Below are positions 10,501-19,674 of a stretch of DNA of 64,000 bases, in pieces. This DNA is from Nemertoderma westbladi. Taxonomy: Eukaryota; Xenacoelomorpha; Nemertodermatida; Nemertodermatidae. The notes under the pieces are model-generated. The model had not been told where the DNA came from. It saw nothing but the letters and a program-made list of their open reading frames with translations, and searched no databases. The stretch covers positions 62,001-126,000 of the forward strand of contig JAUCBJ010007166.1 of assembly GCA_032718475.1 (NCBI GenBank), read 5' to 3'. The first letter of the stretch is position 1; each line of letters opens with the position of its first letter. A program made the position numbers and the translations under genes.

Positions 10501-11831
10501 AGAAAACATCGGAAAATAAGGTAAGTGAGAAACCCTTTTTTAGGAAAAGGATAATACCAGTGTGTTATACTGACGACGGCGAAAGCCAAGCTTCTCAAGA
10601 AGAGGACAGCGGGAAAGACACAGCAAAATCTTACTATGACAACAAGACCTATAAAGACATAAGTAAATACAAGTCTCGAATCAGTGACAGGAGAGAACAG
10701 GTAACTACAACTCCTCCTACGTCTCCTAAGAGAATTCACGGAAGAAAGCCCGAAGAAAGAACGAGAGTGCATAACGTTACCCAAGGTAAGGTGAGTAACA
10801 TCAAACCAAAATGTGCGCTGTGCGACGGGCCCCACCGTTTGAGTGCGTGTGCTGAATTTCTAAAGAAATCCCCTGTAGACAGACGTACAGTCCTGTGGAG
10901 TAAGCGGTTATGCTATAATTGCCTCAGATCAGGACACCAACGGCGAACCTGTTACTCCGACGTAAAGTGTGCAAAGTGTGGCGCGAAACATCACATCTTG
11001 TTACACAGTGAGTTCGAACGAGACAACCCGAGTCAGGTAAGTGAGCCCGAACTACATGTCCAATTCAGTGATGTAAATGACACTGATCAAGAGTCTGAGA
11101 TGGAAGGATTCTATACTGACGAATTCTCCGACGCCAACGAATCCTGTTACCTAATAAATACCTCAGTGTATCGAGCACTTACTTATGAAAAGGACACCAA
11201 CAATGAGTTTCCCCCAACTACTTTTGCCAAACAACCATCTTGGAAAGCTCCAACTTCCAACGTAGGAATCAGAGAATTTCCTGTAGTGCAGGTAAGAGTT
11301 CATGGTCCTAACAAAAGTTACATAGTGAACGCCCTCCTTGACTCCGGCAGCACAGGAACATTCATCGATCAAGAACTAGCCGAAGATATTTTTGCTGGAC
11401 AACCCAAATTCCGGACTAAATTGAATATGTCAGGAATTATGCAGGTTTGGAAATCTACCCTAACGGCAGACTACTATGTAGGTGTGTTGTCCACCCCCCA
11501 GGATAAATTAGGAGCACAAGGTATAAGGTCGGTAAAAATGGTGGCTATAAAGAACTTCGCTGCTACCCAAGCAGACCTTTATAATTGGGACGAGGATGAG
11601 AGCATCCAACATCTTAAGATACCTCGATTCCAGACAGATTATCCTGGAGTGCAAATACTCATCGGCCAAAACGCGCATGAGGCGCTCGAGACATTGGAGA
11701 AACGGCCTGCTCAACCGCAGCCACTACAAACCTATGCGGTAAGAACTAGAGTAGGTTGGTACTTCACTGGCCCTTCCCGTAGAACTCTCAAAGAGAGATT
11801 ACCTCAACAACAGGTATACCAAGTAAAGTAA
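7581..11831 (+). CDS. BEL/Pao-type gag-protease polyprotein, copy 1
   Basis: 1416 codons, intact. It would form the capsid/nucleocapsid and the aspartic protease that matures it. Seen in order: an N-terminal region of about 770 residues with no domain I recognise, including an Ala/Glu/Lys-rich repetitive helix at residues about 391-470 (probable coiled coil); a capsid-like domain about 775-990 (KFNGDEMKWLPFNEYY, the position of the DUF1759-type BEL/Pao gag domain); zinc knuckles beginning near residue 1078 (CALCDGPHRLSAC, then CYNCLRSGHQRRTC, then CAKCGAKHHILLH); and an aspartic protease with LLDSGSTGTFID near residue 1250 (DUF1758-type). The start is the first ATG after the leader and matches copy 2. 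The N-terminal extension is unusually long for BEL/Pao gag. The in-frame TAA at 11829-11831 replaces a GAA codon found in copy 2, after which the frame stays open to 12245. Confidence 0.9.
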   Translation: MSDTQQNLSDSLIDTTICDTDRSVERLRKEFSSPPTERKVIPPVVISDPKLIQHRRSIIGTRAQVKRNQEAAGPQQQQPSQETCSQRSDSSSSSDTVELTPERGLQMTTKAYSDPLLTLPAAVLTTILIAVEEHQADWARNKRATQDDYAGYAREELMSIVESQWNFPGPGLPLDLSEATWEDIHRMGVAKDTMDPAVWKRSAAGYVQGFFGSLERLEEQLFRQPQGPQEQEELLYQVRERTLRIRLILSAFEETSKRRQDTSLQVAVKTWFQRVGLQVQETDQWKSQLSERLTHEEPTDATLSQVEGEETSEKPRTRDTIDIYLSDYQRFLGDEELRRRLSGLSPNSEGTQRVLDSIDAEMLAANQAEFDEKLRLTRVQEELVKKKRIEDRKAAAVTAAMAEVEAERKAAAVTAAAEAAAERVTAAAEAERKAAAAEAEAERKVTGAAAKAVAEAERRASEETAQLELENLQETQDNINKQLTASHMQMMRKSTPKRQGYTSSEESETTDPEGGGNRSRLSRRRKTSYRHKLPDLPPAVRRKLASTDLSSIEPTDQIIKVKRLPTIVDEPEIIRPVVPKVTPVLETPVLPELNSKFPLHSTTLPVPGRTVHENIPVLEAEREIKDLSPVVPRQPATMLATPASAVEWVEEGRRGMNLLLGQMQETVHQLKGTVRESRAELQEVQQSIALERDKLVNIQKGIPIPPVTLCQPVRSEVLHAQGVEPTRIYTASEVETPIANPIKGDYRPVINDIPYRPDNDPRNLYTDNSILNNTMAQESFTRQMARTEALQAVKVGEIVKFNGDEMKWLPFNEYYKDSIQNSVLSNEEKLRFLIKCLEGPPRLMALKFIGHPDGLRQVWDTLNIRYGNKDNIAKYLYAKLVAPRHFLSSGIIEFSDEIQEICRQLDWLGKSHEYQSSMVIGAVVSTLPKGGVCTRWDKKVLYMNEQQRRSPTMADLMSFLDGEVKLQLIKQSREKTSENKVSEKPFFRKRIIPVCYTDDGESQASQEEDSGKDTAKSYYDNKTYKDISKYKSRISDRREQVTTTPPTSPKRIHGRKPEERTRVHNVTQGKVSNIKPKCALCDGPHRLSACAEFLKKSPVDRRTVLWSKRLCYNCLRSGHQRRTCYSDVKCAKCGAKHHILLHSEFERDNPSQVSEPELHVQFSDVNDTDQESEMEGFYTDEFSDANESCYLINTSVYRALTYEKDTNNEFPPTTFAKQPSWKAPTSNVGIREFPVVQVRVHGPNKSYIVNALLDSGSTGTFIDQELAEDIFAGQPKFRTKLNMSGIMQVWKSTLTADYYVGVLSTPQDKLGAQGIRSVKMVAIKNFAATQADLYNWDEDESIQHLKIPRFQTDYPGVQILIGQNAHEALETLEKRPAQPQPLQTYAVRTRVGWYFTGPSRRTLKERLPQQQVYQVK

Positions 11832-12245
11832 TGGGAAGTGGAGAGCAGTGAGGTGGACGACCCAACTGAGGGAACACCATACTCCTCAGATAATGACGGT
11901 ATTAACTCCAATGTAGATCAATGGAGACATTGCCTTGGGACGATTAATCCAGCCGACATCGCTTCCAGAGGAGCAACTCCTCAAGAACTGATAGATACTC
12001 CAGGCTGGTTAGGTGGATCCGACTTCTTAAGTAAAGAAGAAGAAGAATGGCCTCCTCATCTTACCCCGGCGGAGATTAGACAGGCCAAGGGAGCGGAGAA
12101 AATAATACAACAACTCAATTGCCCAGCTGGTCGTTTATGTTTACTGGAAAGAGACCGAAAACTGTCCGGAAACTATGGAAGGCAAGATACTCTTCCTACG
12201 ACCACTTCCCTAATCCGACAAATATCTAGGGACTCCATAACGTAA
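11832..12245 (+). pseudogene. pol remnant (RNase H end and linker), copy 1
   Basis: This continues in the same frame as gag-protease after the TAA at 11829-11831; the first ATG is at 11838. It retains NPADIASRG, the hallmark at the end of the BEL/Pao RNase H region, and the following WLGG...EEWPP linker. Everything between the protease and this point (reverse transcriptase and most of RNase H) is missing, and there is no integrase after it. Compared with copy 2 it lacks a further stretch of roughly 120 codons between AKGAEK and GRLCL. In copy 2 the same remnant is read continuously with the protease. It could be a residue of deletion without function, or a retained C-terminal tail. Confidence 0.75.
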
Positions 12246-13873
12246 TAACATATGGAGTGGGCGTGTGACTATATCATTTTATAGTTGTTTTTATTTTATA
12301 TTTATGTATGTATTATTATGTAATTTTATTATAATCGTTTTCTTTAATTTTATTTAGTAGAATGTTATTTTAGTGATTATTTAGTAGATTAGTGCAATAT
12401 ATTAGTGTTTATTACGTACGTAATTACTTATAATATATATTTAGTGCGACGGCGAGAAATAATTATTTTTCTCTTTCCTTACTGTCCGTATCATATTATA
12501 AATACGTGACTACAGTAAGATGAAATGTCCGTACTTATTAAAGTACAATAAAGCCACTACTATATTCAAGTATTATTGGTAGGCAGAGTATTAGGAATGC
12601 AAAGTTCAGATCCTCGTGTCTCGGCTAAGCCAAGCTCTGGGTAGACCTTGGAAACGACTTGCCTCTTCACACTGACATTGCTTCGTGCGATATTGCTCTT
12701 CTACCTTATATTAAATAATACATATAGTAGCGTGATGTCCCTCTAACAGTAGCGTAAAAACGCAAATAAATCTGTTAAACTTTTTGACCATCTGTAATTC
12801 TAGTCGATTAAGATATCGCGGCACCCACCGATATACTTGAAAGACAAATTCTAGAATCAATGGTTAACGTCCCCAGACAAGTTCTGGAATAAATCGGTGC
12901 CCATCTTAAATATTAATTAATATTTATTAAAATCTGTAAAATTCAGATCCGTTAACAATTCTAGTCGATTAAGATATCGTAGCACTTCCCGATACTCTTA
13001 AAAGACAAATTTCATAGAATTAAGGATCCTATGTCCCCAGACCTGCTCTGGAATCAAATTGTGTCAATTTTAACATCAAATAATAAAATTCACGGGAATA
13101 AATTTAAATTCATATTTTTAAATGAATTTCATAAATTGTCATTTTGTACAATTTATAACATTCCCAAAATTCCATTAATTAATAGATCATGGGAGCGGAG
13201 ATTCATCCTATTGAGTGCATTAGAGTGCGAGAATCTCCAACATATAGTCAATAGCCGATAAAATTAACAAAATCATGCATAAAGAGGATATTGACAATTA
13301 AAGAATTATTATTAAATAGCATCCCAGATCTGTATGCATGAGAATTACCCTAATTCTACCGCTAGCATTCCATAATGTCACCATAGCAACACCCACGCTA
13401 GAATTAGAAGCAAGTTAAAAGAACAATAGAAAGCTTGTCCCATTGCCTAGCATAGAGAACATAGCACACTGTTAGTATCCAAGGATACACAGTAATCAAC
13501 GTGACATTCTGGAAGGCACTGACTAACGGACAAATGGCCTGTGTGTGTGCAGTTATTGACAGTTGTGTGGAATTTGTGCGTTTATAGGTGAATGTTACTG
13601 CTAAAGTATGTTTACAGTAGCTAGTCGCAATTGTAAAAATAGCCCGACTCTCCTATAGAAAGAACCTAAGTGGATCCAAGCCTTTGGGACGGACAGTGGA
13701 GTGACTTGTGCCGGTTATCGTTGTCGTGCTGTTGCTACATGTTGGCGTAAACACCGCGACGACGGTACATCGGCGCTGAGAATCCCACTGTCCGGGGGCA
13801 AAGATAAATAGGCAGCGACGCCCGCTCGCTTAAATACAAACTTATTTGATATTAATAAACTCAGATAGCAGAT
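12246..13873 (+). other. Non-coding region between pol remnant and 3' gene, copy 1
   Basis: AT-rich, without a convincing gene. A 161-bp tandem duplication lies at about 12797-13060. An AATAAA-like motif occurs near 12547. The last 250 bases (about 13610-13860) are GC-richer and conserved in copy 2 (21.24-21.40 kb), which suggests a leader, splice acceptor or internal promoter for the 3' gene. The 76-codon frame at 13031-13261 is not supported in copy 2. Confidence 0.6.
12797..13060 (+). repeat. 161-bp tandem repeat in the 3' non-coding region
   Basis: ATTCTAGTCGATTAAGATAT occurs at 12797 and at 12958, each followed by a CCGATAYWCTTRAAAGACAA-like stretch and by GTCCCCAGAC...TCTGGAATAAA-like sequence that could form a small stem. 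Copy 2 has the same arrangement at 22.01-22.31 kb with a spacing near 179 bp. Confidence 0.8.
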
Positions 13874-14251
13874 ATGACGGAGTTGATAGAAGATGATCTT
13901 GGTATTAGGGAGCGATATACTCTACCTTTGCAAGCATTTGTGGATAGCTTAATACGCGGTGAAGCCGATCCAACCATTACGGAGGACGATGGTCGTTATA
14001 TCGAACCGCCGATGTCCCAAGAGCAACTTGCGCGTGAATTGGACTATCGAAAATCCACCTCTCGCTATACGCATCGTAATAGTACGTATATGGACTTCCT
14101 AACTACCGGCCATCCTATCGATTTACATGATACGGACGATGTAGACACCGAAAGGGAAATGGTTCTATTTAAATATCATACCCAGCGGCGTCGTAACGAT
14201 AAACCGAGATTAGATCACGAAAATTCTATTCGTAACAGACTGGGAAGATGA
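13874..14251 (+). CDS. Extra 3' gene of the LTR element, N-terminal part, copy 1
   Basis: 125 codons from an ATG that is conserved in copy 2 (21191, minus). The protein is acidic to neutral with no recognised domain; characteristic stretches are LQAFVDSLIRGE, IEPPMSQEQL and FLTTGHPIDLHDTD. Copy 2 continues in frame well past this point, whereas copy 1 ends at TGA because of a deletion or frameshift at about 14240, after which the reading continues in another frame toward the zinc-knuckle part. It was therefore probably once one protein with 14430-15323. It lies about 1.6 kb after the pol remnant, a place where some retroelements carry env or accessory genes. No signal peptide or membrane segment is visible, so it does not look like env. 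Function unknown. Confidence 0.65.
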   Translation: MTELIEDDLGIRERYTLPLQAFVDSLIRGEADPTITEDDGRYIEPPMSQEQLARELDYRKSTSRYTHRNSTYMDFLTTGHPIDLHDTDDVDTEREMVLFKYHTQRRRNDKPRLDHENSIRNRLGR

Positions 14252-14429
14252 ACCAATATGCCTAGAATCTGAGGAGATTCAGCCTATCGCGCCCCGGACC
14301 AGCGACAACGATTACATCATAGAATGGTATCAAGGCCCACAGTGTCTCACTGCGTACGATTATCGCCATGCCAACTATGTTTCTAGGCAACGTTGTCGGT
14401 TATGCGCATCGAGAGACCACGATACGCCC

Positions 14430-15323
14430 ATGGACACCAACGTCCGCTGTTCCTATTTCCAAGAACAACCGACTATGGAAATTTATTGCGCATATTGCAG
14501 ACTCAATAACCTGCATATCTTTGCGGTTTGCCCTCAATTTATGACTCAATGTCACCATTGTCAACTAAAGGGACATGCTAGTTTCGACTGCCCTTTTAAT
14601 CACGATTTGGAAAGCGTAGATGAAATGATCACACTGCGTTACATCAGAGCTTGGGAAGCGAACGCTGATTTACATTGTGATTCGCGCCATCGCTATTATC
14701 CCGGACGCGCTTACGAAGGAGTTTATGCGTTCCATCCTTATTTATTCGCTTCTGTTGAACAGGAATCACGCATATCGAGTTACGAGCTACTGAAGCGCGT
14801 CGGAGAATGTATTTCAACTAAATTCGTACGCAAATTTCTCAGGAGTGTTAATCCTAGCGACCTTCATTCCTATAACTTAATCAATTATATCCGTCAGGAT
14901 CCGGACTATGGAGACTTGTTTGTTAACTCACATCCCGAGTTGCAGGAAGTACATCGAAGGCCTTACGAATACCGAGCCCGCGAACGCGAGTTGGAAAGGA
15001 CCATTAAACCCCGGAAGTTTCTAACTGCCTATGGTCCACCCACGGCCCTCATTCAGACCACTCGAAAAGGACCCGTAAGAGCGGCTGTCTTGAAACGAGC
15101 TCTCAAAGCCGTTAGACCCCTCTCACCTGACGTTGATGTCAATCAACCCGGTACTTCGACTGGCGGATACACCGACCATAATCCTACACCCTCTGATGCA
15201 ATCATATTGCACCCTTCACCCAGGAGTTATAGCCCTCCTTGTAAAGTGGCTCGCCCCAAAGAGAAAAGGACTCTTGCTAGCTTTAAAAAACTGCGTAAAC
15301 GCTGTCCGCGCAAGAAAGACTAA
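14430..15323 (+). CDS. Extra 3' gene of the LTR element, zinc-knuckle and basic-tail part, copy 1
   Basis: 297 codons from the first ATG; the same frame is already open from 14214 and the homologous reading probably begins near 14241 after a break in the preceding gene. Seen: CRLC just upstream of the ATG; then CAYCRLNNLHIFAVC (C-x2-C-x5-H-x4-C) and CHHCQLKGHASFDC, an exact C-x2-C-x4-H-x4-C zinc knuckle, at residues about 20-55; a middle of about 130 residues without recognised domain; and a basic C-terminus ending KKLRKRCPRKKD, which resembles a nuclear-localisation or RNA-binding tail. Zinc knuckles of this kind bind single-stranded nucleic acid in gag nucleocapsids, so an RNA-binding accessory role is inferred. 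The gag of the same element already has its own knuckles, so this is a second set. The stop lies 70 bases before the polypurine tract. Copy 2 keeps the tail but not the cysteines. Confidence 0.7.
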   Translation: MDTNVRCSYFQEQPTMEIYCAYCRLNNLHIFAVCPQFMTQCHHCQLKGHASFDCPFNHDLESVDEMITLRYIRAWEANADLHCDSRHRYYPGRAYEGVYAFHPYLFASVEQESRISSYELLKRVGECISTKFVRKFLRSVNPSDLHSYNLINYIRQDPDYGDLFVNSHPELQEVHRRPYEYRARERELERTIKPRKFLTAYGPPTALIQTTRKGPVRAAVLKRALKAVRPLSPDVDVNQPGTSTGGYTDHNPTPSDAIILHPSPRSYSPPCKVARPKEKRTLASFKKLRKRCPRKKD

Positions 15324-15393
15324 CTGTTTAGAGTATTTACGTATATTAGAAACTGTGATTTTGTATATTTTATAGACTCAAATCCCATTTTCT

Positions 15394-15401
15394 GGGAGCG
15401 G
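15394..15401 (+). other. Polypurine tract, copy 1
   Basis: GGGAGCGG immediately precedes the 3' LTR (TGTAAAAGC). The same eight bases sit at the equivalent place in copy 2. It is the expected primer for plus-strand DNA synthesis. Confidence 0.75.
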
Positions 15402-16676
15402 TGTAAAAGCTTCTGTGGGATATAACTGGCCCCTTTGCTTCGCAATCCAGTTTCCCCCCAGGCGCTGGAATACTCTAAAAAGGTTCTCTAACTGTATAAA
15501 TATTCCCCTCGCCCTCAAGGTACCGTTACAGGTGTTTTAACGGACATAAAAGTCATTTTGCTATATACGTGTTTTAGCGGACATGGTAAGACAAAAAACC
15601 TGCAATGCGGCAAATACCTTTCATAGCTTAGCCGTGATGATTCATATTACGACATCTAACAGCTGGTTGCTGACATGGAAACAGCCATTGGACGCATGGT
15701 TCTTTGTTTGGCTTGAGCCAATCAGAGCGATTTTTCCTGTCGACGTGTAGCTTTTCGGTCGATCATAAGGAGTGTGTTCAGTCTTACTGTTTTTTCTTGA
15801 TACTTTGTTGTTATTGCTGTCTAGGCCAGGAACAATGGCTCTAGAATCAATTCGTTTCATACTTTTAGAAGAAACATTGGTAGGCTAAAATTATAGAGCG
15901 TATGACTGTTATCTAATCAATTCAATGCAATTCTTAACAATTTCATTCACAATTCAATACTTTGTTGTTATTACTGTTCAACATACATTATTATACTGCT
16001 ATTTACTGTTGTGTTTGGTTGAATATTATTTGGAGAACATATATAAAGAACCCAAATTTCCCAATTTTCTTGATACACTACAGGTTAGAGAGACGGGTTA
16101 TATATAGCGATTGCGACTTATATTGTTGTGGTTTGTAGTGAATTTAATGCTATTTGATAAGCACTACATTGGTCCGTTGCTATTCCCTTTATATATTATA
16201 AAATTCATTGACGGTCGGCAAATTAGTGAGCAGTATTGTGTGTTACCAGTAGTGTGCATGATTGTGATTGATAACTAAGCATTTCCTAAAGAATGCGCCT
16301 CATACGTGAATCATAAGCCTTACCGACTTACCGTTGTGATTAGTATAAGTCATATCTCTGTTTACTTAGATAGAGCGCCACGTCCTAAAGGAACTGTTAA
16401 TATTTCCCGAAAGTAAATAATATTAGTCAGAAATTAATTATTAACGATCAATCGAATAATACAATACAGTAAGCTTCACTGCAATAATAATTTAAGCCGA
16501 CAGAATCCAGTCTCCCGGGATTATCCAGCGGGTGAATGGACGCGCACTAGGCTGGCTTCTGCTAATGTTGTGTTTATTGGTATTAAATATTTGTCTTCTT
16601 CTAAAGTATATTATAAACCAAAAGACATATAAATTTTGGCAGGTTAAACTGCTAAAGGTCTTCAAAAGCGCGTACA
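15402..16676 (+). repeat. Copy 1 3' LTR
   Basis: 1275 bp, from TGTAAAAGC to GCGTACA, followed by the target duplication GTTAC at 16677-16681. It is nearly identical to 4072-5346. The TATA candidate is at 15495-15502. Confidence 0.95.
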
Positions 16677-16681
16677 GTTAC
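16677..16681. repeat. Target-site duplication GTTAC, right
   Basis: Exact repeat of 4067-4071, directly after the terminal TACA of the 3' LTR. Confidence 0.93.
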
Positions 16682-17122
16682 TAGGGCAGTAGGCAGGTAG
16701 GGGCATCACTTGCAATTTTACATTCGTAGGAAACCTTCTGTTTAATTACTGAAATACATTTGATTCTAGCTTGCTTGTAGGCTGGGAATGAAGAAAGTGT
16801 TTTTATATATATAAATTATAAATATAATATAGGCCTAACTATAATATATAATACAAACAGACAAATACAATAATACACAAATACCTATATATTATTCTAT
16901 AGTATGAACTATAAACGTTACATACCCCAAGAAGATGCATGCACAGTGGTATCTATACAGCTATATGATATATGTACTGCTTACTGTATGTACAGTATGT
17001 AGTTAGAGGCATATAATGATAGAAAGCACAACAACAAAGCCGTTGAAATTTCAGCTCACAGTGCAGTTTTCAGTTATATCAGTTATCATCAAACCATCTA
17101 AACTGTTATGAAATGTGCAATG
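16682..17122. other. AT-rich spacer between the two LTR elements
   Basis: No gene or named repeat seen. It is made of short AT repeats (ATATATATAAATTATAAATA type). Confidence 0.5.
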
Positions 17123-17400
17123 TTTCCCTATCGGGAAATTTCTGATATCATTGTGAGAGAAATCCATGGTAAATTTCCGTATAGGGAAATATATGCATGT
17201 TTCCCTATAGGGAAACAGGCAAAGTTAATTTTCGCCTGTCTGTAAAACCGCCAGGGTAGTAGTTTGCTGCCTTGGGGCAGTACTGTAGTTATATTGAAGA
17301 TAGGGTAGAGGTGAATGACCTAGTATATCTCACTTAATGCGCTATGTCCTCAGTGAATGCGCCATAGCGATTATGCAAAAATTTCCCTATTGGGCTAATT
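17123..17400. repeat. Cluster of TTTCCCTATAGGGAAA palindromes
   Basis: Four related palindromic sites occur in under 300 bases: TTTCCCTATCGGGAAA at 17123-17138, TTTCCGTATAGGGAAA at 17174-17189, the perfect 18-bp palindrome GTTTCCCTATAGGGAAAC at 17199-17216, and a decayed TTTCCCTATTGGG at 17382-17394. They could be dyad protein-binding sites or hairpins. Confidence 0.7.
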
Positions 17401-17439
17401 TCCCAGACTGCAAAGGATGACAATTTGCGTTCCTGATGG

Positions 17440-17914
17440 CGATGTCTATCTCATAATTCCCTAACGTAATCAATTTTCCAATTATCCCAAATAAGTTGGC
17501 TGCTTTCTCTTGGTAACGTAAACGATTGATAATGATTGTTCTGGTCAACTCTAAATTTTCTGCACGTGCTGATAATGTTGGAAGAGCACATAGTCATGGC
17601 CCACAAGAAAGTGACTAGGAGTAAGTAGATTGTAGTTTTCATCATTGTTAGATGACAGGAAAGTCAATGGGCGACTGTTAACAGCAAGCAGCCTTGCAAG
17701 ATATTAACAGTTTCTGCATTTTGTCGTATTGCAGAGTGGCTCTACCCATCGCTTTGGGGAGGTTGGATTTGATTAGACCTACACATCTCTCAATAAAGCC
17801 ATAAGCCGATGGATATCTGGCAATATTAAACAGCCAAGTGACACTTAAGTCACCAAATTCACGTTTAACCAAATCGTGGATAAGAAACTTATTGTAAATG
17901 CGAAGTTGAGACAA
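17440..17914 (-). pseudogene. BEL/Pao integrase C-terminal remnant
   Basis: Minus-strand fragment with the hallmarks of the end of a BEL/Pao integrase: YGFIERCVGLIKSNLPKAMGR (17.8 kb; family pattern GGFYERMVGLxK..LKK.LGR), then in another frame NSRPLTF followed by LTPSHFLVGH (17.64-17.57 kb), and in a third frame QLIWDNWKIDYVREL (17.49-17.45 kb; family pattern FWxRWxxxYL). At least two frameshifts separate these, so it is dead. The catalytic Asp residues are not visible. It lies between the two integrase-less LTR elements, and may be a scrap of a full-length relative that once supplied enzymes, or an unrelated BEL/Pao. Confidence 0.75.
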
Positions 17915-18394
17915 TGAAAGTTTAAATCAATTAACACATTTATTTATGATTCCTTGAATAACACTATTGTCTTGCATGATATATCAATAAAAATGGTGTT
18001 TTGAACTTAAATTTAGCAAAATAAGTAATCTAAAATAGCCAAGTTCATACTTGCATTAACAGAATTATAATAATTATTACCCACAAACCAAGGACAACTG
18101 AAGCGAGGACTGGCACATGGTAAATCCAGACTTCGCTAGCAAAGGCCATGATGTTTATGTCAGTATGTTACCGGTAACCAGTTGACTTGAACTGATTAAC
18201 ATACTCATCCTGGGGTAGGACCTAAAAAATTATTTAGAATCTATTTTTGGTAATAGTTTTTCAATTACATGTTGCTTTCATGTATTGTTTTCTATTTCCC
18301 CGGTAACTTGTAGGTCGAGATTTTGACTGGCCATTCATTTGGTTAGGGTAGTGGGAAACCATCCAATTGCACGTTTTTTGAATGTAATTATACC
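17915..18394. other. AT-rich spacer left of copy 2
   Basis: No gene seen. It may include more upstream integrase debris, but I could not recognise motifs. The five bases before copy 2 (ATACC) are not repeated on its other side. Confidence 0.45.
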
Positions 18395-19596
18395 TGTTCG
18401 CGCTTTCAGACCTTTGGCAGTTTAACCCGCCAAATTAAGATGTCTTCTAGATATTAAATCGCTTTTTAGCCTATGACAAGTATTTGATTCACTACACTAG
18501 TCGAAACCAATCCGTGCGCGACCATTCACCCGCTGGATATTCCCGGGAGATTGGGTTCGACGGTTTAATTTTATTGCTATGTAAGCTTAATGTATTATTC
18601 GACTGACAGTATTATATAATCTCTGACAATATTATTTACCTTCGGGAATATTAACAGTTCCTTTAGGACGTGGCGCTTTATCTATATAAACAGAGTTATG
18701 ACTTAAACTACTCACAACGATATGGCTTAATTATAATTCACATATATGGCGCATTCTTTAGGAATTGCTTCTTTAACAGACTCGCTCATACGCAATGCTG
18801 CACAATACTGCACACTAATCTGCCAATCTTCACTGATTTTAGTCACATATAAAAGGAACACAGACTGACTCATGTAGGGTCTATCAAATAACATTAGATT
18901 CACTTCAAACCACTTTAACATAAGTCACAATCGTTATTGGTAACCTTTCTCTCTTACCTTCGGTATATCAAGAATATTGGGTGTCGGGGTTATTTCTCGT
19001 TATTCCAATATAATAATTCATCAACAAATATAATGAATAACCGACAACAAATAGCAGTATGCAGTATTCACAGATCAATCGTGCCAGTTTGTTTTGATAT
19101 TTACAGAGTTTAAAGCCAGGTTGTTTGATGCGTAATTGCAGCCAGTTAAAGGATATATGTCCTTGTAATTAAACCTACTAGTGTTGAGCTAAAAAGCATA
19201 AAACATAAAACACTACAAAGCCGTTCTTTCGTGGCTTTGAAAAACTCGTGACTACTGCTCTATACGAGGATACCAACTCCCTTATTCCACGAAGCTCCCG
19301 TTCAACACAGAGAAAGAGCAGTGAGATAGGAAATTTTCAGTTCAGTACTCTGTGATAGGTCAAAATCAAGGCTAACTCAAATTCTATTGGGAGATACAAA
19401 ACAAGGCTATGACGCAACCTCCCTAGGCTTGTTGGCCGATTAAACAGAGCCCAGATGCCTGCGTACAGCAAATCAGCCAATAAGCTGGTAACTTGCACTA
19501 TTTTTAGCTGTAGATCACTTTGAGAGTATTCTTAGCGACTGGGGGGGAACTGGCCAACAAGGCAAACGAATCAGTTATCCCACAAAAGCTTTTACA
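18395..19596 (-). repeat. Copy 2 3' LTR
   Basis: 1202 bp. On the minus strand it runs from TGTAAAAGC (19596) to GCGAACA (18395). Same length and, by eye, same sequence as 29950-31151. Confidence 0.94.
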
Positions 19597-19604
19597 CCGC
19601 TCCC
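19597..19604 (-). other. Polypurine tract, copy 2
   Basis: GGGAGCGG on the minus strand, directly before the 3' LTR, as in copy 1. Confidence 0.7.
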
Positions 19605-19674
19605 AGAAAATGGGATTTAAGTCTATAAAATATACAAAAGCACAGTTTCTAAAATATAAAAATACTCTAAACAG

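Larger units (their letters stand above)
4072..16676 (+). mobile_element. LTR retroelement copy 1, BEL/Pao-type, lacking RT/RNase H/integrase
   Basis: A 12,605-bp element bounded by two 1275-bp direct repeats that begin TGTA and end TACA and flanked by the 5-bp duplication GTTAC. Order on the plus strand: 5' LTR, 2.2-kb leader with three kinds of tandem repeat, gag-protease gene, short pol remnant, 1.6-kb non-coding part with a 161-bp tandem repeat, an extra 3' gene in two frames, polypurine tract, 3' LTR. By eye the two LTRs differ at only about six positions (for example at the tenth base pair from the right end and within 4194, 4353 and 4846), so insertion is recent. Reverse transcriptase, RNase H and integrase are absent, so movement needs help from another element. 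Classification rests on capsid, zinc-knuckle, protease and NPADIASRG motifs. A second copy of another subfamily lies inverted at 18395-31151. Confidence 0.92.

Noticed and set aside
17451-17645. 64-codon minus frame starting like a signal peptide (MMKTTIYLLLVTFLWAM)
   Set aside because: The hydrophobic start is an out-of-frame reading of integrase DNA that encodes LTPSHFLVGH in another frame; only its last residues (QLIWDNWKIDYVREL) are in a homologous frame.
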